A stretch of 45,421 bases of DNA, from contig ONLG01000038.1 of NCBI GenBank assembly GCA_900318625.1, positions 1 to 45,421 on the forward strand, given 5' to 3'. The notes under the pieces were generated by a model. It was not told the DNA's origin. It did not search any database and saw nothing but the letters and a program-made list of their open reading frames with translations. Of the stretch, positions 7,825-17,101 are shown piece after piece (the stretch's first letter is position 1; each line of letters starts with the position of its first letter). The DNA is from an uncultured Prevotella sp. GTDB lineage: Bacteria > Bacteroidota > Bacteroidia > Bacteroidales > Bacteroidaceae. Made by a program: the position numbers and the translations under genes.

Positions 7825-10521
7825 ATGAGAAAACTATTTACTTCAGTTTTGTTGGCTCTCATGCCTTTGCTGCTCATGGCGCAGGGCTGGCCGGCCAACT
7901 ACGGTGGAGTGATGTTGCAATCATTTGTGTGGGACGGTTATGACGCGACCAAATGGACGGCGCTCACAGCCAACTCCGATGAATTGTCGCAGTGCTTCGA
8001 CCTCATTTGGGTGCCCCAATCGGGCTTTATTCCTGGCGACCCAGCAAGTACTCCTGCCAGAAGCATGGGGTATAATGATGTCTACTGGCTAAAGCAGGAC
8101 TCCTATTTCGGTACGGAAACCGAGTTGCGCAACATGATCAGCACATTCAAGTCGAAGGGTACTGGCATCATTGCCGACGTGGTTGTCAACCACAAGAATG
8201 GAGCCACCAACTGGACCGACTTCCCCAATGAGTCGAAGAACGGTTACTCTCTGACGTGGAACCCTACGGCTAACATCTGTTGCACTGACGAGTGCAATCG
8301 TAGTGGCTATCCTACTACTGGCGCCAATGACACAGGCGACGACTTCGACGGATGCCGCGACCTCGACCACACCAACTCGAAGGTGCAGCAGAACATCATC
8401 ACTTACCAGAAGTTCCTGCTCAACGACCTCGGCTATGCCGGCATACGCCTCGACATGGTGAAAGGTTATGGCGGACAATACACCAAGATTTACAATCAGG
8501 CTACCAACCCAACGTTCTCAGTTGGTGAATATTGGGATCCCGACTACAATGATGTGATGAACTGGGTCAATGCCACTGGCAAGACTTCTGCTGCTTTCGA
8601 CTTCCCTTTGAAGTATGTCATCAATGAGGCTGTGGGCAATGGCAACTACGGTGCTCTCTCTAACAAAGGTATTGCCGGCGATCCCAATAACAGCCGCTAT
8701 TCTGTTACCTTCGCCGACAACCACGATACAGGTCAGGAAGGCAACGGTTCTCGCCTGACAAGGGACTGGTCGGCTGCCAATGCCGTCATACTTGCCATGC
8801 CGGGCACTCCCTGTATATGGGTTAAGCACTACAATGTAGACAAAACCAGTATCAAGGCAATGATTTTTGCCCGCCGTGCAGCTGGTGTCCACAACCAGAG
8901 CTCTATCGTGCAGCAGGAGTATAGCAACAATGGCTATATCATCCGCACCAAGGGAACAAACGGTGAAGTGTGTGTTCAGCTGGGTGGTGCTGCCAACAAC
9001 GGTACTCCTTCGGGCATGAAGCTTGTTGCTCAGGGCGACAACTACAAGTTCTTCTGTACTTCCAGCCTTGACATTACCACTCCGCACAAGCCCGGTTCTA
9101 TAACTCCGACACCGACCCCGACTCCCGGTACAGTGACAGTTTACTTCAAGAACACTCAGGGCTGGAGCAGCGTAAACTGCTATGCCTACATTGAGGGCGG
9201 CAGCAATAACGGCGAGTGGCCTGGTGCAGCCATGACCTACGATGCCGACATCACTGTGAACGGCAGCAAGGGCTGGTGGAAGTACACTCTTCCCGCCGGT
9301 CTTGAGAGTGCCAGCGTTATCTTCAACGGCGACGGCAACCAGTATCCGGCAGCTATGGAACCCGGCCTGGCAGTAGGCGGTTCATCCATGGCCTGCGACG
9401 GAACCGACTGGAGCGCAGCCACGGTAGGCGGCGGTGACGATCCTACACCTCAGCCTGGCGGCAAGACCACCATCTACGTGAAGTCTGCCACAGCCCCCTA
9501 CCTCTACGTATGGGACGGTGCAGGCGGCGAGCCCAACGGCGCATGGCCCGGTGCCCAGATGACTCAGAAGGACGGCGACTACTGGGTAGCCTCGTTCGAG
9601 CAGGCCCCGCTTAACGCCATCTTCCACAACAATCAGGGCGGCGACAGCAACCAGACAGGCAACATCGAGGGTCTCTCCGGCGACAACTACTTCACCTACG
9701 ACGGCACGAGCGGCTACACCACCGAGAGCGCACCCGTTCCCGATCCTACACCGCAGCCTGGCAAGGAGATAACCATCTACTGCGAGTCTGCTCAGGCTCC
9801 CTTCATCTGGGCCTGGGATGGCGATGGCAACAACCTCGTCAGCGGCGAGTGGCCCGGCGAGCAGCTCAGTGCCACAAAGGTAGTCGGCGGCAGGACGTTC
9901 TACTACAAGACCTTCACCGCCAGCTCCGTAAACTGCATCTTCAGCTATACTGGCGATGCCGACAAGAGTGCCGACCTTGGTCCTTTCACATCCGACCAGT
10001 ACTTCACCTTCTCAGCTGGCAATGCCACTAACATAACGAGTGAGATTGGCGGCGACACCCCGACTCCCGACCCACAGCCCAGCGGCAAGACCACGGTATA
10101 TGTAAAGGCATCAAGTGCACCTCATCTGTATGCATGGTACATGGACGGAGAGACCGCCGTTGAGCTCAATGGCGCTTGGCCCGGCACTCAGCTGACCCAG
10201 CAGAGCGATGGCTACTGGTTAGCCAGCTTCGATGCAGCCCCGATCAACATCATCTTCAACGACGGTGTAGGCGGCACGGTCGGTGTCAACCAGACCGAGA
10301 ACATCGAGGGCATCTCCGGTGACAACTACTTCACCTACGACGGTGCAGGCAGCTACACCAAAGAAGGCTCAACCAGCATTGACAGTGTGCCGACAGTTGA
10401 GTTCCAGACCAACAACATATACACTATCGACGGCAGACGAATCCGCCAGAACGCTACAAGCCTTCAGGATCTGAAGCCCGGTGTATATATCGTAGGTGGC
10501 AAGAAGATTGTCAAGTATTAA
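7825..10521 (+). CDS. Secreted GH13 alpha-amylase, plant/archaeal-like, with four CBM26-like modules
   Basis: 898 residues, signal peptide ending MAQ at residue 20. Motifs are D118/N122/H123 (DVVVNH), R208/D210 (GIRLDMVKGYG), E235 (VGEYWD) and H300-D301 (FADNHDTG), the pattern of plant and archaeal alpha-amylases. The catalytic part closely resembles the amylase at 40066-42447, including the mature start QGWPANYGGVMLQ. Four starch-binding modules follow at about 9130-9425, 9466-9730, 9769-10050 and 10090-10370; the first is of the same subtype as the module inserted into the catalytic domain of 40066-42447. A sorting tail (GVYIVGGKKIVKY) ends the protein. Its own promoter and the terminator before it suggest a separate transcript. 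Confidence 0.93.
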   Translation: MRKLFTSVLLALMPLLLMAQGWPANYGGVMLQSFVWDGYDATKWTALTANSDELSQCFDLIWVPQSGFIPGDPASTPARSMGYNDVYWLKQDSYFGTETELRNMISTFKSKGTGIIADVVVNHKNGATNWTDFPNESKNGYSLTWNPTANICCTDECNRSGYPTTGANDTGDDFDGCRDLDHTNSKVQQNIITYQKFLLNDLGYAGIRLDMVKGYGGQYTKIYNQATNPTFSVGEYWDPDYNDVMNWVNATGKTSAAFDFPLKYVINEAVGNGNYGALSNKGIAGDPNNSRYSVTFADNHDTGQEGNGSRLTRDWSAANAVILAMPGTPCIWVKHYNVDKTSIKAMIFARRAAGVHNQSSIVQQEYSNNGYIIRTKGTNGEVCVQLGGAANNGTPSGMKLVAQGDNYKFFCTSSLDITTPHKPGSITPTPTPTPGTVTVYFKNTQGWSSVNCYAYIEGGSNNGEWPGAAMTYDADITVNGSKGWWKYTLPAGLESASVIFNGDGNQYPAAMEPGLAVGGSSMACDGTDWSAATVGGGDDPTPQPGGKTTIYVKSATAPYLYVWDGAGGEPNGAWPGAQMTQKDGDYWVASFEQAPLNAIFHNNQGGDSNQTGNIEGLSGDNYFTYDGTSGYTTESAPVPDPTPQPGKEITIYCESAQAPFIWAWDGDGNNLVSGEWPGEQLSATKVVGGRTFYYKTFTASSVNCIFSYTGDADKSADLGPFTSDQYFTFSAGNATNITSEIGGDTPTPDPQPSGKTTVYVKASSAPHLYAWYMDGETAVELNGAWPGTQLTQQSDGYWLASFDAAPINIIFNDGVGGTVGVNQTENIEGISGDNYFTYDGAGSYTKEGSTSIDSVPTVEFQTNNIYTIDGRRIRQNATSLQDLKPGVYIVGGKKIVKY

Positions 10522-10558
10522 AGTTTACTCACGGGTAAGCATACAATACTATATAATG

Positions 10559-10586
10559 AGAGTCCCCGTCGTAAGGCGGGGACTCT
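10559..10586. terminator. Bidirectional terminator between amylase and pstB
   Basis: AGAGTCCCC (10559-10567) pairs with GGGGACTCT (10578-10586). The genes on both sides point towards it. T-rich sequence follows on the plus strand (TTGTTTG). Confidence 0.75.
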
Positions 10587-10612
10587 TGTTTGTTTCTGCT
10601 GTCTGGCGCGGG

Positions 10613-11383
10613 CTATCCCATCTTTCCTGTCAGATAGGCGCGGGTGCGCTCGTCGGTTGGAGCCGAGAACATCTTTTCAGTATCTCCGTATTCAATCATT
10701 TCTCCGAGATACATGAACATCGATTTTGATGATATTCTCATAGCTTGTCCCATATTGTGAGTGACTATGAGGATTGAAACCTCCTTTTGCAATTCCTTCA
10801 TTAGGTTTTCGATATGTGCGGTGGCAATAGGGTCAAGTGCCGAGGTGGGTTCGTCCATCAGCAATACGTCGGGCTTCATGGCCAATGCGCGGGCTATGCA
10901 CAGGCGTTGCTGTTGTCCGCCGGAAAGAAAGGTGCCTTTCTTGTTGAGCACATCCTTGACTTCATCCCATAGAGCAACGTTTCTGAGGCATCGCTCTACG
11001 GTCTGGTCCTTCTCAGCCTTCGATAGCCTGATGCCATTCAGTGCATATCCCGACAGAACATTGTCGTAGATGCTCATCGTTGGGAACGGAGCAGGCCGTT
11101 GGAACACCATTCCAATCCGTCGGCGCACTTCAATAGGCTCCATCGACAGTATGTTCTCTCCGTTGAGCAGTATCTCACCGTCCACCCGTATGTTGGGATA
11201 GAGGCTGTGCATCAGGTTAACGGCTCGCAGCAGTGTTGACTTTCCGCAACCCGACGGTCCCATGATGGCAGTGATGGTGTTTCTCTCGATGGCTGCCGAG
11301 ACGAATTTCACGGCCATGGTCTGTTTGGTATATGATACGCACGTGTTCTTGAACTCAAGTATAGGTGTTTTTACTGTTTCCAT
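10613..11383 (-). CDS. pstB: Phosphate ABC transporter ATP-binding protein PstB
   Basis: 256 residues, the usual PstB length. It shows Walker A GPSGCGKST, the ABC signature LSGGQQQR, Walker B VLLMDEPTSALDP and the switch histidine in VTHN. It powers phosphate import through PstC/PstA at the inner membrane. Its start overlaps the end of pstA by 13 bp, so the two are translationally coupled. It is the last gene of the minus-strand operon pstS-pstC-pstA-pstB. Confidence 0.97.
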   Translation of the reverse strand: METVKTPILEFKNTCVSYTKQTMAVKFVSAAIERNTITAIMGPSGCGKSTLLRAVNLMHSLYPNIRVDGEILLNGENILSMEPIEVRRRIGMVFQRPAPFPTMSIYDNVLSGYALNGIRLSKAEKDQTVERCLRNVALWDEVKDVLNKKGTFLSGGQQQRLCIARALAMKPDVLLMDEPTSALDPIATAHIENLMKELQKEVSILIVTHNMGQAMRISSKSMFMYLGEMIEYGDTEKMFSAPTDERTRAYLTGKMG

Positions 11384-12234
11384 TTCTTTGCAATGTATTT
11401 AGCTGTAAGATTTAATGTAAGGACAAATAAAAGAAGGAAAAGCGATGCGCCCCATATCAGTTCCTGCAAGTTGGGGTCGTTGAAGAACTCCCATATAAGC
11501 AGCGGCACTGCGGAGATGGGCTTGTCTATCTCGTAGCGCATGAATGAGCAGCCCAAGGCTGTGAACATCAGCGGGGCTGTCTCGCCTATTACGCGCGAGG
11601 TGGCGAGCAGCACTCCCGTAAAGATGCCGCCGAGTGCGGCAGGCAGCTGCACCTTGAGCATGGCTCTGGCGCGGCCTGCGCCAAGTGCCAGTGCCGACTC
11701 CTTGAGCGATACAGGTAGTATCTTCAGCGTTTCCTCGGTTGAGCGTATGATGAGCGGCAGCATCATTATAAACAGTGCTACGCTGCCCGCTATGGCTGAA
11801 TAGCCCTTCATCGGCACTACCACCCAGATATATGTTACGATGCCGATTACGGAGGGCGTGCCTTGCAGCAGGTCGGTGAGGTAGCTCACAACCTGTGCAA
11901 AGCGGTTGCGCTGGTTTTCGGCAAGCCAGGCTCCGCACATGATGCCTGTGGGAATGGCTGCTGCGGCTGCCATGCCGAGCATGATCATGGTGCCAACGAT
12001 GCCGTTGGCTATTCCTCCCGGTATGGGCAGTCCGTTCTCGATGGCTTTCATCGCCTTGTATGCAGAGGGTGTAGGCTCGGTGAAGAATGACCACGACAGC
12101 TGGTCGAAGCCTCGCACCAGCACCTCTGCCAGTATTGCAAAGAGCGGAAGGGCTGTGAGGATGGCCAGCACGCACACTGTCCACATCATGGCCTTGTCCT
12201 TTGCCAGCCGGCGTTTTGTTTTCTGATTAGTCAT
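11371..12234 (-). CDS. pstA: Phosphate ABC transporter permease PstA
   Basis: 287 residues with about six hydrophobic segments and the permease loop around SLKESALALGAGRARAM. It forms the inner-membrane channel with PstC. The gap to the pstC frame is only 5 nt, and its 3' end overlaps pstB by 13 bp. Confidence 0.96.
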   Translation of the reverse strand: MTNQKTKRRLAKDKAMMWTVCVLAILTALPLFAILAEVLVRGFDQLSWSFFTEPTPSAYKAMKAIENGLPIPGGIANGIVGTMIMLGMAAAAAIPTGIMCGAWLAENQRNRFAQVVSYLTDLLQGTPSVIGIVTYIWVVVPMKGYSAIAGSVALFIMMLPLIIRSTEETLKILPVSLKESALALGAGRARAMLKVQLPAALGGIFTGVLLATSRVIGETAPLMFTALGCSFMRYEIDKPISAVPLLIWEFFNDPNLQELIWGASLFLLLFVLTLNLTAKYIAKKWKQ

Positions 12235-12239
12235 TATGG

Positions 12240-13097
12240 TTAAGATATTCTTGCGTGTTTAATCATCATTTTCCCTATAAGATTGATTATCGCCGTGATG
12301 AGAAACAGCACGAGCCCTATGGCAATCAGCGACGAGAGACGCAGGTCGGTAGCTTCTCCGAACTGGTTTGCGATGATCTAGGCCATTGAGTTTCCTGTCG
12401 ACGTGATTGAGTCTGGGATGTCATTGGTGTTGCCGATGAGCATGGTTACGGTCATGGTCTCGCCCAGCGCGCGGCCAATGGCCAATACGTAGGAGGAGAA
12501 GATGCCCGAGCCTGCCACGGGAAAGACGACCTTGCGGATAACTTCTGCGCGTGTGGCTCCCAGGCTGTATGCGCTTTCTTTCAGGTTGCCGGGCACCATC
12601 TTTATGAACTCGGCGCTCAGCGAGGCTGCGTATGGCACAATCATTATTGCCAGTACCAAGGAGGCCGTCAGCACGCCTGAGCCTTGCGGCGAGATGTGGA
12701 GGCCCATAATCAGCGGGCGCAGCGTGAAGAAGCCCCATAAGCCGTAGATGATTGATGGTATGCCGGCGAGCAGGTCTATGACGGTGCTTAGCACCGATGC
12801 AATCTTTGTGTTCCTGAAATACTCTCCTACAAACAGTGCCACGGGCAGCGAGAACGGGATACAGATGACGAGAGCCGTCAGCGTGGTCATCAGCGTGCCC
12901 GTGATGAAGGGCAGCGCCCCATACTGCTCGGCACCTTCCTTGCAGCTCCACTCCTTAGAGGTCAGAAACTGAATGAATCCGAAGTGTTCAAAAGCCTCGT
13001 ATGCGTCAGTGACGAGGGCGTACACTATGCCCCCGCACACTGTCGGCATCAGCAATGCAGCTGCGAACAACAGGATTCTGTATAGTTTGTCGTTCAT
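12240..13097 (-). pseudogene. pstC: pstC, phosphate permease, interrupted by an in-frame amber codon
   Basis: The frame encodes a normal PstC: several membrane helices and the loop NLKESAYSLGATRAEVI. At codon 240 (12378-12380 on the plus strand, cta) it meets TAG just after GNSMA. The same frame continues for 45 sense codons with typical PstC sequence (IIANQFGEA, then a last membrane helix, ending KHARIS) to a TAA at 12240-12242. A single base change would explain it, for example TCG (Ser) to TAG. As it stands the last transmembrane helix is lost, which should impair the transporter. The flanking pst genes are intact, so the mutation is recent, tolerated, suppressed or a sequencing error. The start at 13097 is 9 nt from the pstS stop. 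Confidence 0.88.
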
Positions 13098-13106
13098 GTC
13101 GTCGGC

Positions 13107-14168
13107 TTATTGCAGTATAGGTTTTCCGTCGTAGGTGACGGTCTTCAGGTTCTTCATGCCCAGCTCCTTGGCCTTGGCTGGCAGTGGCGCATAGTTCACC
13201 TCCGAGGTGATGTTCTGCGCTTCGTCCGAAAGGATGTATTTCAGGAGGTCCAGCGTAGCTGTGGCCTGCTCCTTGCTGCGGTTGGAGTAGTTCTGCTCCT
13301 TGTAGATGATGAGCCACGTAAAGGTTGAAATAGGATAGGCTCCCGCAGCATCGGCATTGGTTATCGAGGTGCACGTGTCTTCTGCTATGTCGCCCGATGC
13401 AGCAGCCGAAATGCTTTTTGCCGACGGAACAACAAACTCGCCACGTTGGTTCTTGATGCTTGCGTATGCAATCTTTTGTGCAAAGGCATACTCCGACCCT
13501 ACATAGCCTATCGTGTTTCTGGTCTGCTTTATCACGCCTGCTACGCCTGGGTTGCCCTTTGCCGCTTGTCCCGAAGGAAAGTCTACCGACTTGCCTGCGC
13601 CATATTTTGTGGCCCACGTCTGGCTGACCTTCGTGAGATAGTCGGTGAAGACGAATGTCGTGCCCGAGCCATCCGAGCGATATACGGGTATGATGGCTTC
13701 GTTGGGGAGCTTTGCGTCGGGGTTCAGCTCTTTCAGGCGGGCATCGTTCCACATCTTCACCTTACCGGCAAAGATGTCGGCAATGAGCTCGCCAGAGAGC
13801 TTCAGGTCCTTCACGCCGTCAAGGTTGTAGGCAACCACCACCGCACCCATGCAGGTGGGGATGTGTACTACGGGGTCCATGCCGTCCATCTCTTTGTCGG
13901 TCAGGAACGCGTCGCTTCCTGCAAAGTCTACTATCTTGTCCTGAAGGTTGCGCACTCCGCCGCCCGAGCCTATGCCGCCGTAAGCCACTTCGTCGCCGCC
14001 AACCTGGGCAAACTGGTCAAACACGGCGTTGTAGAAGGGCAGAGGGAACGTTGCACCTGCTCCTGAGAGCTTCTGGGGTTTGCGACCGCCGTCTGCGGTG
14101 TTGTTGCCACAGGCCACAAAGGCGAGGGCTAAAGCTAATGTCATAGCTGAATAAACAATCTTTTTCAT
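13107..14168 (-). CDS. pstS: Phosphate-binding lipoprotein PstS
   Basis: 353 residues. The N-terminus MKKIVYSAMTLALALAFVAC is a lipoprotein signal with Cys20. Family motifs include SGAGATFPLPFY, a glycine-rich SGGGVRNLQ, DFAGSDAFL and RSDGSGTTFVFTDYL, which line the phosphate site. It captures phosphate in the periplasm for PstCAB. As first gene of the pst operon it is likely induced under phosphate starvation; a single CTGTCAT lies about 90 nt upstream, but one half-site is not enough to call a Pho box. Confidence 0.97.
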   Translation of the reverse strand: MKKIVYSAMTLALALAFVACGNNTADGGRKPQKLSGAGATFPLPFYNAVFDQFAQVGGDEVAYGGIGSGGGVRNLQDKIVDFAGSDAFLTDKEMDGMDPVVHIPTCMGAVVVAYNLDGVKDLKLSGELIADIFAGKVKMWNDARLKELNPDAKLPNEAIIPVYRSDGSGTTFVFTDYLTKVSQTWATKYGAGKSVDFPSGQAAKGNPGVAGVIKQTRNTIGYVGSEYAFAQKIAYASIKNQRGEFVVPSAKSISAAASGDIAEDTCTSITNADAAGAYPISTFTWLIIYKEQNYSNRSKEQATATLDLLKYILSDEAQNITSEVNYAPLPAKAKELGMKNLKTVTYDGKPILQ

Positions 14169-14314
14169 AATTTTCTGGTTAAGTTGATGTAATTATAGTT
14201 ATAAAAATAAGTACAGTAAGCCCCTGTTCTGCCATCAAATGCTTGCTTATTAGTTGATGACAGACCTTAAATTTGTCAATCTGCTGACACTTTATTAAGA
14301 TAAGGGCTTGGTGG

Positions 14315-15295
14315 TTATAGTCCGAAATAGCAGTTTATGTATGCATAATAGCCGTTCTTTTCGCTGTCGGCCTTGGGCATTTCCATCTTGAAGAGCGGGG
14401 CAATCTTCACGTGCTTGCCCACCTTGAACTGTGCGCCGAGGATTGCTGCCGACTCGTCGTCAGCCTTGTTCCAGCCGTTCTTTGAGCCTGTGTCGTCGAA
14501 GCGGGCATACAGTTCAGTCACGCTTGAGAGGTTCACCGATGCGTAGACCGACAGTCCTCGTCTGTCAGCACCCTTGCTGTTGCCGGCGTTCCATAGATGG
14601 TTATACTCCGCTCCTACCGAGAACTTCTCGTGCTTGTAGCCTGCAAACGTCGCCAGGTTGCCAACAGCCTTCTTGCCCTTCTCTCCGCTCTCGTTCAGGC
14701 CGCCGTAGACGCGAAGCACCAAGCCCTTCACCGGCGTTAGCGTGATGCCTATTCCGTAGTTGAACCCGTCCTTCACCTGTATCTTCTTGAAGCCTTCGCC
14801 GTTCACGAATATAGCATCGGCAGACAGCCAGTCGGTAAACCGGTATGCAGCCGAGAGTCCTAAGTCGGCACTGCTGCCGAACTTGTATTCATCCTGAAAC
14901 GATTTCATCGCATAACGCTTGCCCCAGAACGACTCCTGAACCTTGAACAGCGTAGTGGGGATAAGTCCTCCGTTGAGCGTGAGGTTGCCGTGCTGCCATG
15001 ACAGCATGGCGTATTTGATGTAGACGAGACGCTCATAGTCCGAAACATCCTTCGACTTGCCAATATCCAGCACGCCCCTTGCCGACAGTCCCTTGCCGAA
15101 GTTGTATTGATAGCCAAGGTAGCTGCGGCCAAGCTCGAAGCCTCTTTCCTTGTTCCTGTTGCCGAAGCCGGTGTGGAAGTTTCCAAACACCTCCAGGATT
15201 ACTTTACCCTTAGGCTCCTCTGCTTTGTTATCCTGAGCCTGTGCGGTGAAACTGATGCAGGCCAGAACGCCTGCCAAGATTGCTTTCTTTCTCAT
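14315..15295 (-). CDS. Outer-membrane porin, probably phosphate-related (OprO/OprP-like)
   Basis: 326 residues with a cleavable signal (ending AQAQ at about residue 21) and alternating beta strands with many aromatic residues, as in a 16-18-strand porin. Motifs such as LSARGVLDIGK and NGGLIPTTLFKVQE resemble phosphate-selective porin O/P family proteins. It lies 146 bp upstream of pstS on the same strand, so passage of phosphate through the outer membrane for the Pst system is a reasonable inference. It may be co-transcribed or separately controlled. Confidence 0.8.
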   Translation of the reverse strand: MRKKAILAGVLACISFTAQAQDNKAEEPKGKVILEVFGNFHTGFGNRNKERGFELGRSYLGYQYNFGKGLSARGVLDIGKSKDVSDYERLVYIKYAMLSWQHGNLTLNGGLIPTTLFKVQESFWGKRYAMKSFQDEYKFGSSADLGLSAAYRFTDWLSADAIFVNGEGFKKIQVKDGFNYGIGITLTPVKGLVLRVYGGLNESGEKGKKAVGNLATFAGYKHEKFSVGAEYNHLWNAGNSKGADRRGLSVYASVNLSSVTELYARFDDTGSKNGWNKADDESAAILGAQFKVGKHVKIAPLFKMEMPKADSEKNGYYAYINCYFGL

Positions 15296-15320
15296 TTGCT
15301 TTTTTGTTTGTTTGACAATG

Positions 15321-15328
15321 CAAAGATA
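15321..15328 (-). promoter_or_regulatory. Promoter -7 element for the porin gene
   Basis: On the minus strand TATCTTTG fits TAnnTTTG and lies about 25 nt upstream of the porin ATG at 15295. Confidence 0.5.
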
Positions 15329-15417
15329 CTAATATCCATGTTTCAAAAACATTTCAAAGCTGTTAGTACTCGGTTAAAATGCTGATGCTGTGCGGCCTGG
15401 CTCCCGCCCATAAACGG

Positions 15418-15451
15418 AAAGCCCCCGCCCGGATGTGGGCGAGGGCTTTTT
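15418..15451. terminator. Terminator after the HU-like gene
   Basis: A strong GC stem (AAAGCCC..CGCCC with GGGCG.AGGGCTTT) lies directly past the minus-strand stop at 15458. The T run is longer on the plus strand (GCTTTTTTCGC) than on the minus strand. Confidence 0.65.
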
Positions 15452-15457
15452 TCGCAT

Positions 15458-15910
15458 CTATGGGTTCACTGGGTCGGGAGTGTTGCTGCCGTCAGGCAGG
15501 TCCTGGCCGCTGTACTGCTTCAGCACGGTGCCGGTGAGGAAGGTCTTGGTGCGCGTCTTGTCGGGGCTTATGTGTAGCTCGGGCATGAAGAGCACGTGCA
15601 GGCTCTTCACGTTCTTGGCCACGCTGAAGTCCTTGAGGTTGTCGGCACCCTTGCTCGAGAGTCCTATCTTGAACGAGCCGAAGCCGTCGAGCTTCACGCG
15701 GCGCGAAGCCTGCAGCTCGTCGCGCATCACCTCCACCAGCTCGGTGAGCACGGCATTGACGTCGCTGGCCTTGGCGGTGCAGTTGCGCTGGATGCGCTCC
15801 GAGAGCATCTTGGTGTCTACAGTCTCAATCATATAGGTACGTGCGTACCACTTTCCGTAGGTCTTGCTGTCTTCGCGCTTGTCCTGGCGAAGCTTGTAGA
15901 ATACTGACAT
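15458..15910 (-). CDS. HU-like DNA-binding protein (HU-HIG type)
   Basis: 150 residues from the ATG at 15910; upstream in-frame codons could extend it, but the A-rich leader favours this start. MSVFYKLRQDKR and the RVKLDGFGSFKIGLSS motif belong to the Bacteroidetes HU-like family with an N-terminal Ig-like HIG segment, whose middle part corresponds to the histone-like fold. The C-terminus (about 20 residues ending NTPDPVNP) is an unstructured tail. It probably binds DNA without strong sequence preference. This family is often found near amidases or peptidases and smalltalk peptides in Bacteroidales, as here. Confidence 0.88.
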   Translation of the reverse strand: MSVFYKLRQDKREDSKTYGKWYARTYMIETVDTKMLSERIQRNCTAKASDVNAVLTELVEVMRDELQASRRVKLDGFGSFKIGLSSKGADNLKDFSVAKNVKSLHVLFMPELHISPDKTRTKTFLTGTVLKQYSGQDLPDGSNTPDPVNP

Positions 15911-16003
15911 GGTGTTGTTCCTTTCTTTTTTTGTTGTTAGTACTTGGTTCTTTCTTTGCAATGTCGGTCATGTTTGCTGCAGCTTGGTGCCTTATTGCAG
16001 TTG

Positions 16004-16034
16004 CAAAGTTAGCTCAAACGGCCCCGCGCGTCAA
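16004..16034 (-). promoter_or_regulatory. Promoter for the HU-like gene
   Basis: On the minus strand TTG (16034-16032), 20 nt, then TAACTTTG (16011-16004). It lies about 95 nt upstream of the HU-like start at 15910 and separates this gene from the coiled-coil gene. Confidence 0.55.
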
Positions 16035-16720
16035 TAGCAATGGCCGACTTCTCTCAGACTATCTTCCATTTTGGCCAGTATCCTCCTGAGCGGACGGTCG
16101 AAGTGGCTCACCGGCACTTGCGTGCGAGTCTCTCCCTTGAAGCTGTAGAGGTTGCGGTGCAGGTAGTCCTTCAGGCGGGCCAGGGCCACGGTGTTGTCCT
16201 TTCGCCTGAGAGCAGCCATCTGCTGCTGCCTCATGGCGGCAAAGAGCAGCCGCAGAAACTTCTCGCGACAGCCGCTGCGCACCAGCAGCAAGCCCTCGTC
16301 GGTGCGCAGTTCCCGGTTGCAGAACATCTCTCTCAGCCCCTGAGCAAAGGCATTGCGCTGCTCGTTGTTGCCCAGATAGAGGCCCATGCGCTCCATTGCG
16401 GTGTCGATGTTGCTCTGCAGGGGCATGGTGGCAGGGTCGCTGTCTGGCTTCGCATTATTATATATAAGGTGATTGATGGTCTGCTGCTGGCTGCTCACGG
16501 TCTGCGTCAGCAGCTCTATGGTGCTGTTGCGCTGTGCCAGTTCGTCGTCCTTGCGGCGCAGCAGCTCCTTCAGCCGGCGGTTCTCCTCTTCCAGCACGGC
16601 CATCATCTGCCACACGTCGAAGCCCTTGCCGCTCTCCTGAGTGGCAATGCCGGTCCCGGCAGGGTGGGGCACACAACTGCCGAGGCCATCGCGGCTGATG
16701 GCTCCTTCGCATACTGGCAT
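16031..16720 (-). CDS. Coiled-coil protein of unknown function
   Basis: 229 residues, no signal peptide. Residues about 38-85 (from MMAVLEEENRRLKELLRRK) form a clear coiled coil rich in E, L and Q. The C-terminal half is charged and helical, with many Arg and Met (MRQQQMAALRRKDN). The start is uncertain: the internal MM at about residue 39 is a plausible alternative. No known domain is recognised. Its place beside an HU-like protein, a peptidase and a smalltalk peptide suggests one cassette. Its C-terminal region could contact nucleic acid, but that is only inference. Confidence 0.7.
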   Translation of the reverse strand: MPVCEGAISRDGLGSCVPHPAGTGIATQESGKGFDVWQMMAVLEEENRRLKELLRRKDDELAQRNSTIELLTQTVSSQQQTINHLIYNNAKPDSDPATMPLQSNIDTAMERMGLYLGNNEQRNAFAQGLREMFCNRELRTDEGLLLVRSGCREKFLRLLFAAMRQQQMAALRRKDNTVALARLKDYLHRNLYSFKGETRTQVPVSHFDRPLRRILAKMEDSLREVGHCY

Positions 16721-17101
16721 AGCAATAGTAGGAGCTTAGTTTAGGCTCCGTTGGTTCTGGTTAATTGCTTTTGGTTTTCAATTCCGTGGCGAGGCGTTCC
16801 CTGTGCCACTGTTAGTAACTCTTTCCAAAGCACAAATTTAGTAAATCCCTCCGACAGCCGCCTTCTCTGGCGACAACAATTTCAGCCCCTGACCGCAGTT
16901 TATACATCGCCGGTTGTTGAAGTTGTTGAGGTTGGCGATTTTTTTATTCTGCCTCGCAGCTATTGTCTAAATAGTCCACCTATGACGAAGTCTGCTGTTC
17001 AGCAGATTTCAGCAAATCGCCCCGCAGCGTGCCTGCTGCTACTTTTGCAACTGCTTGCAAGCACAGACAACAAAGTAGAAACAACGAAAACGCAAATCAC
17101 T
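16721..17101. other. Intergenic region between divergent cassette genes
   Basis: Holds the divergent start regions of the coiled-coil gene and the peptidase. TAAATTTG on the minus strand (16840-16833) could serve the former and TACTTTTG (17040-17047) the latter. No small gene or strong repeat was seen. Confidence 0.5.
17040..17047 (+). promoter_or_regulatory. Promoter -7 element for the M15 peptidase
   Basis: TACTTTTG fits TAnnTTTG, 54 nt before the ATG at 17102. The -33 region has no clear TTG. Confidence 0.45.

Noticed and set aside
14257-14263. CTGTCAT on the minus strand upstream of pstS as a Pho box
   Set aside because: Only one half-site is present; no second copy at the 11-bp spacing.
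16751-17101. Longer N-terminus (117 more residues) for the M15 peptidase
   Set aside because: The added segment has no domain, contains the promoter at 17040-17047 and reads as translated intergenic DNA.
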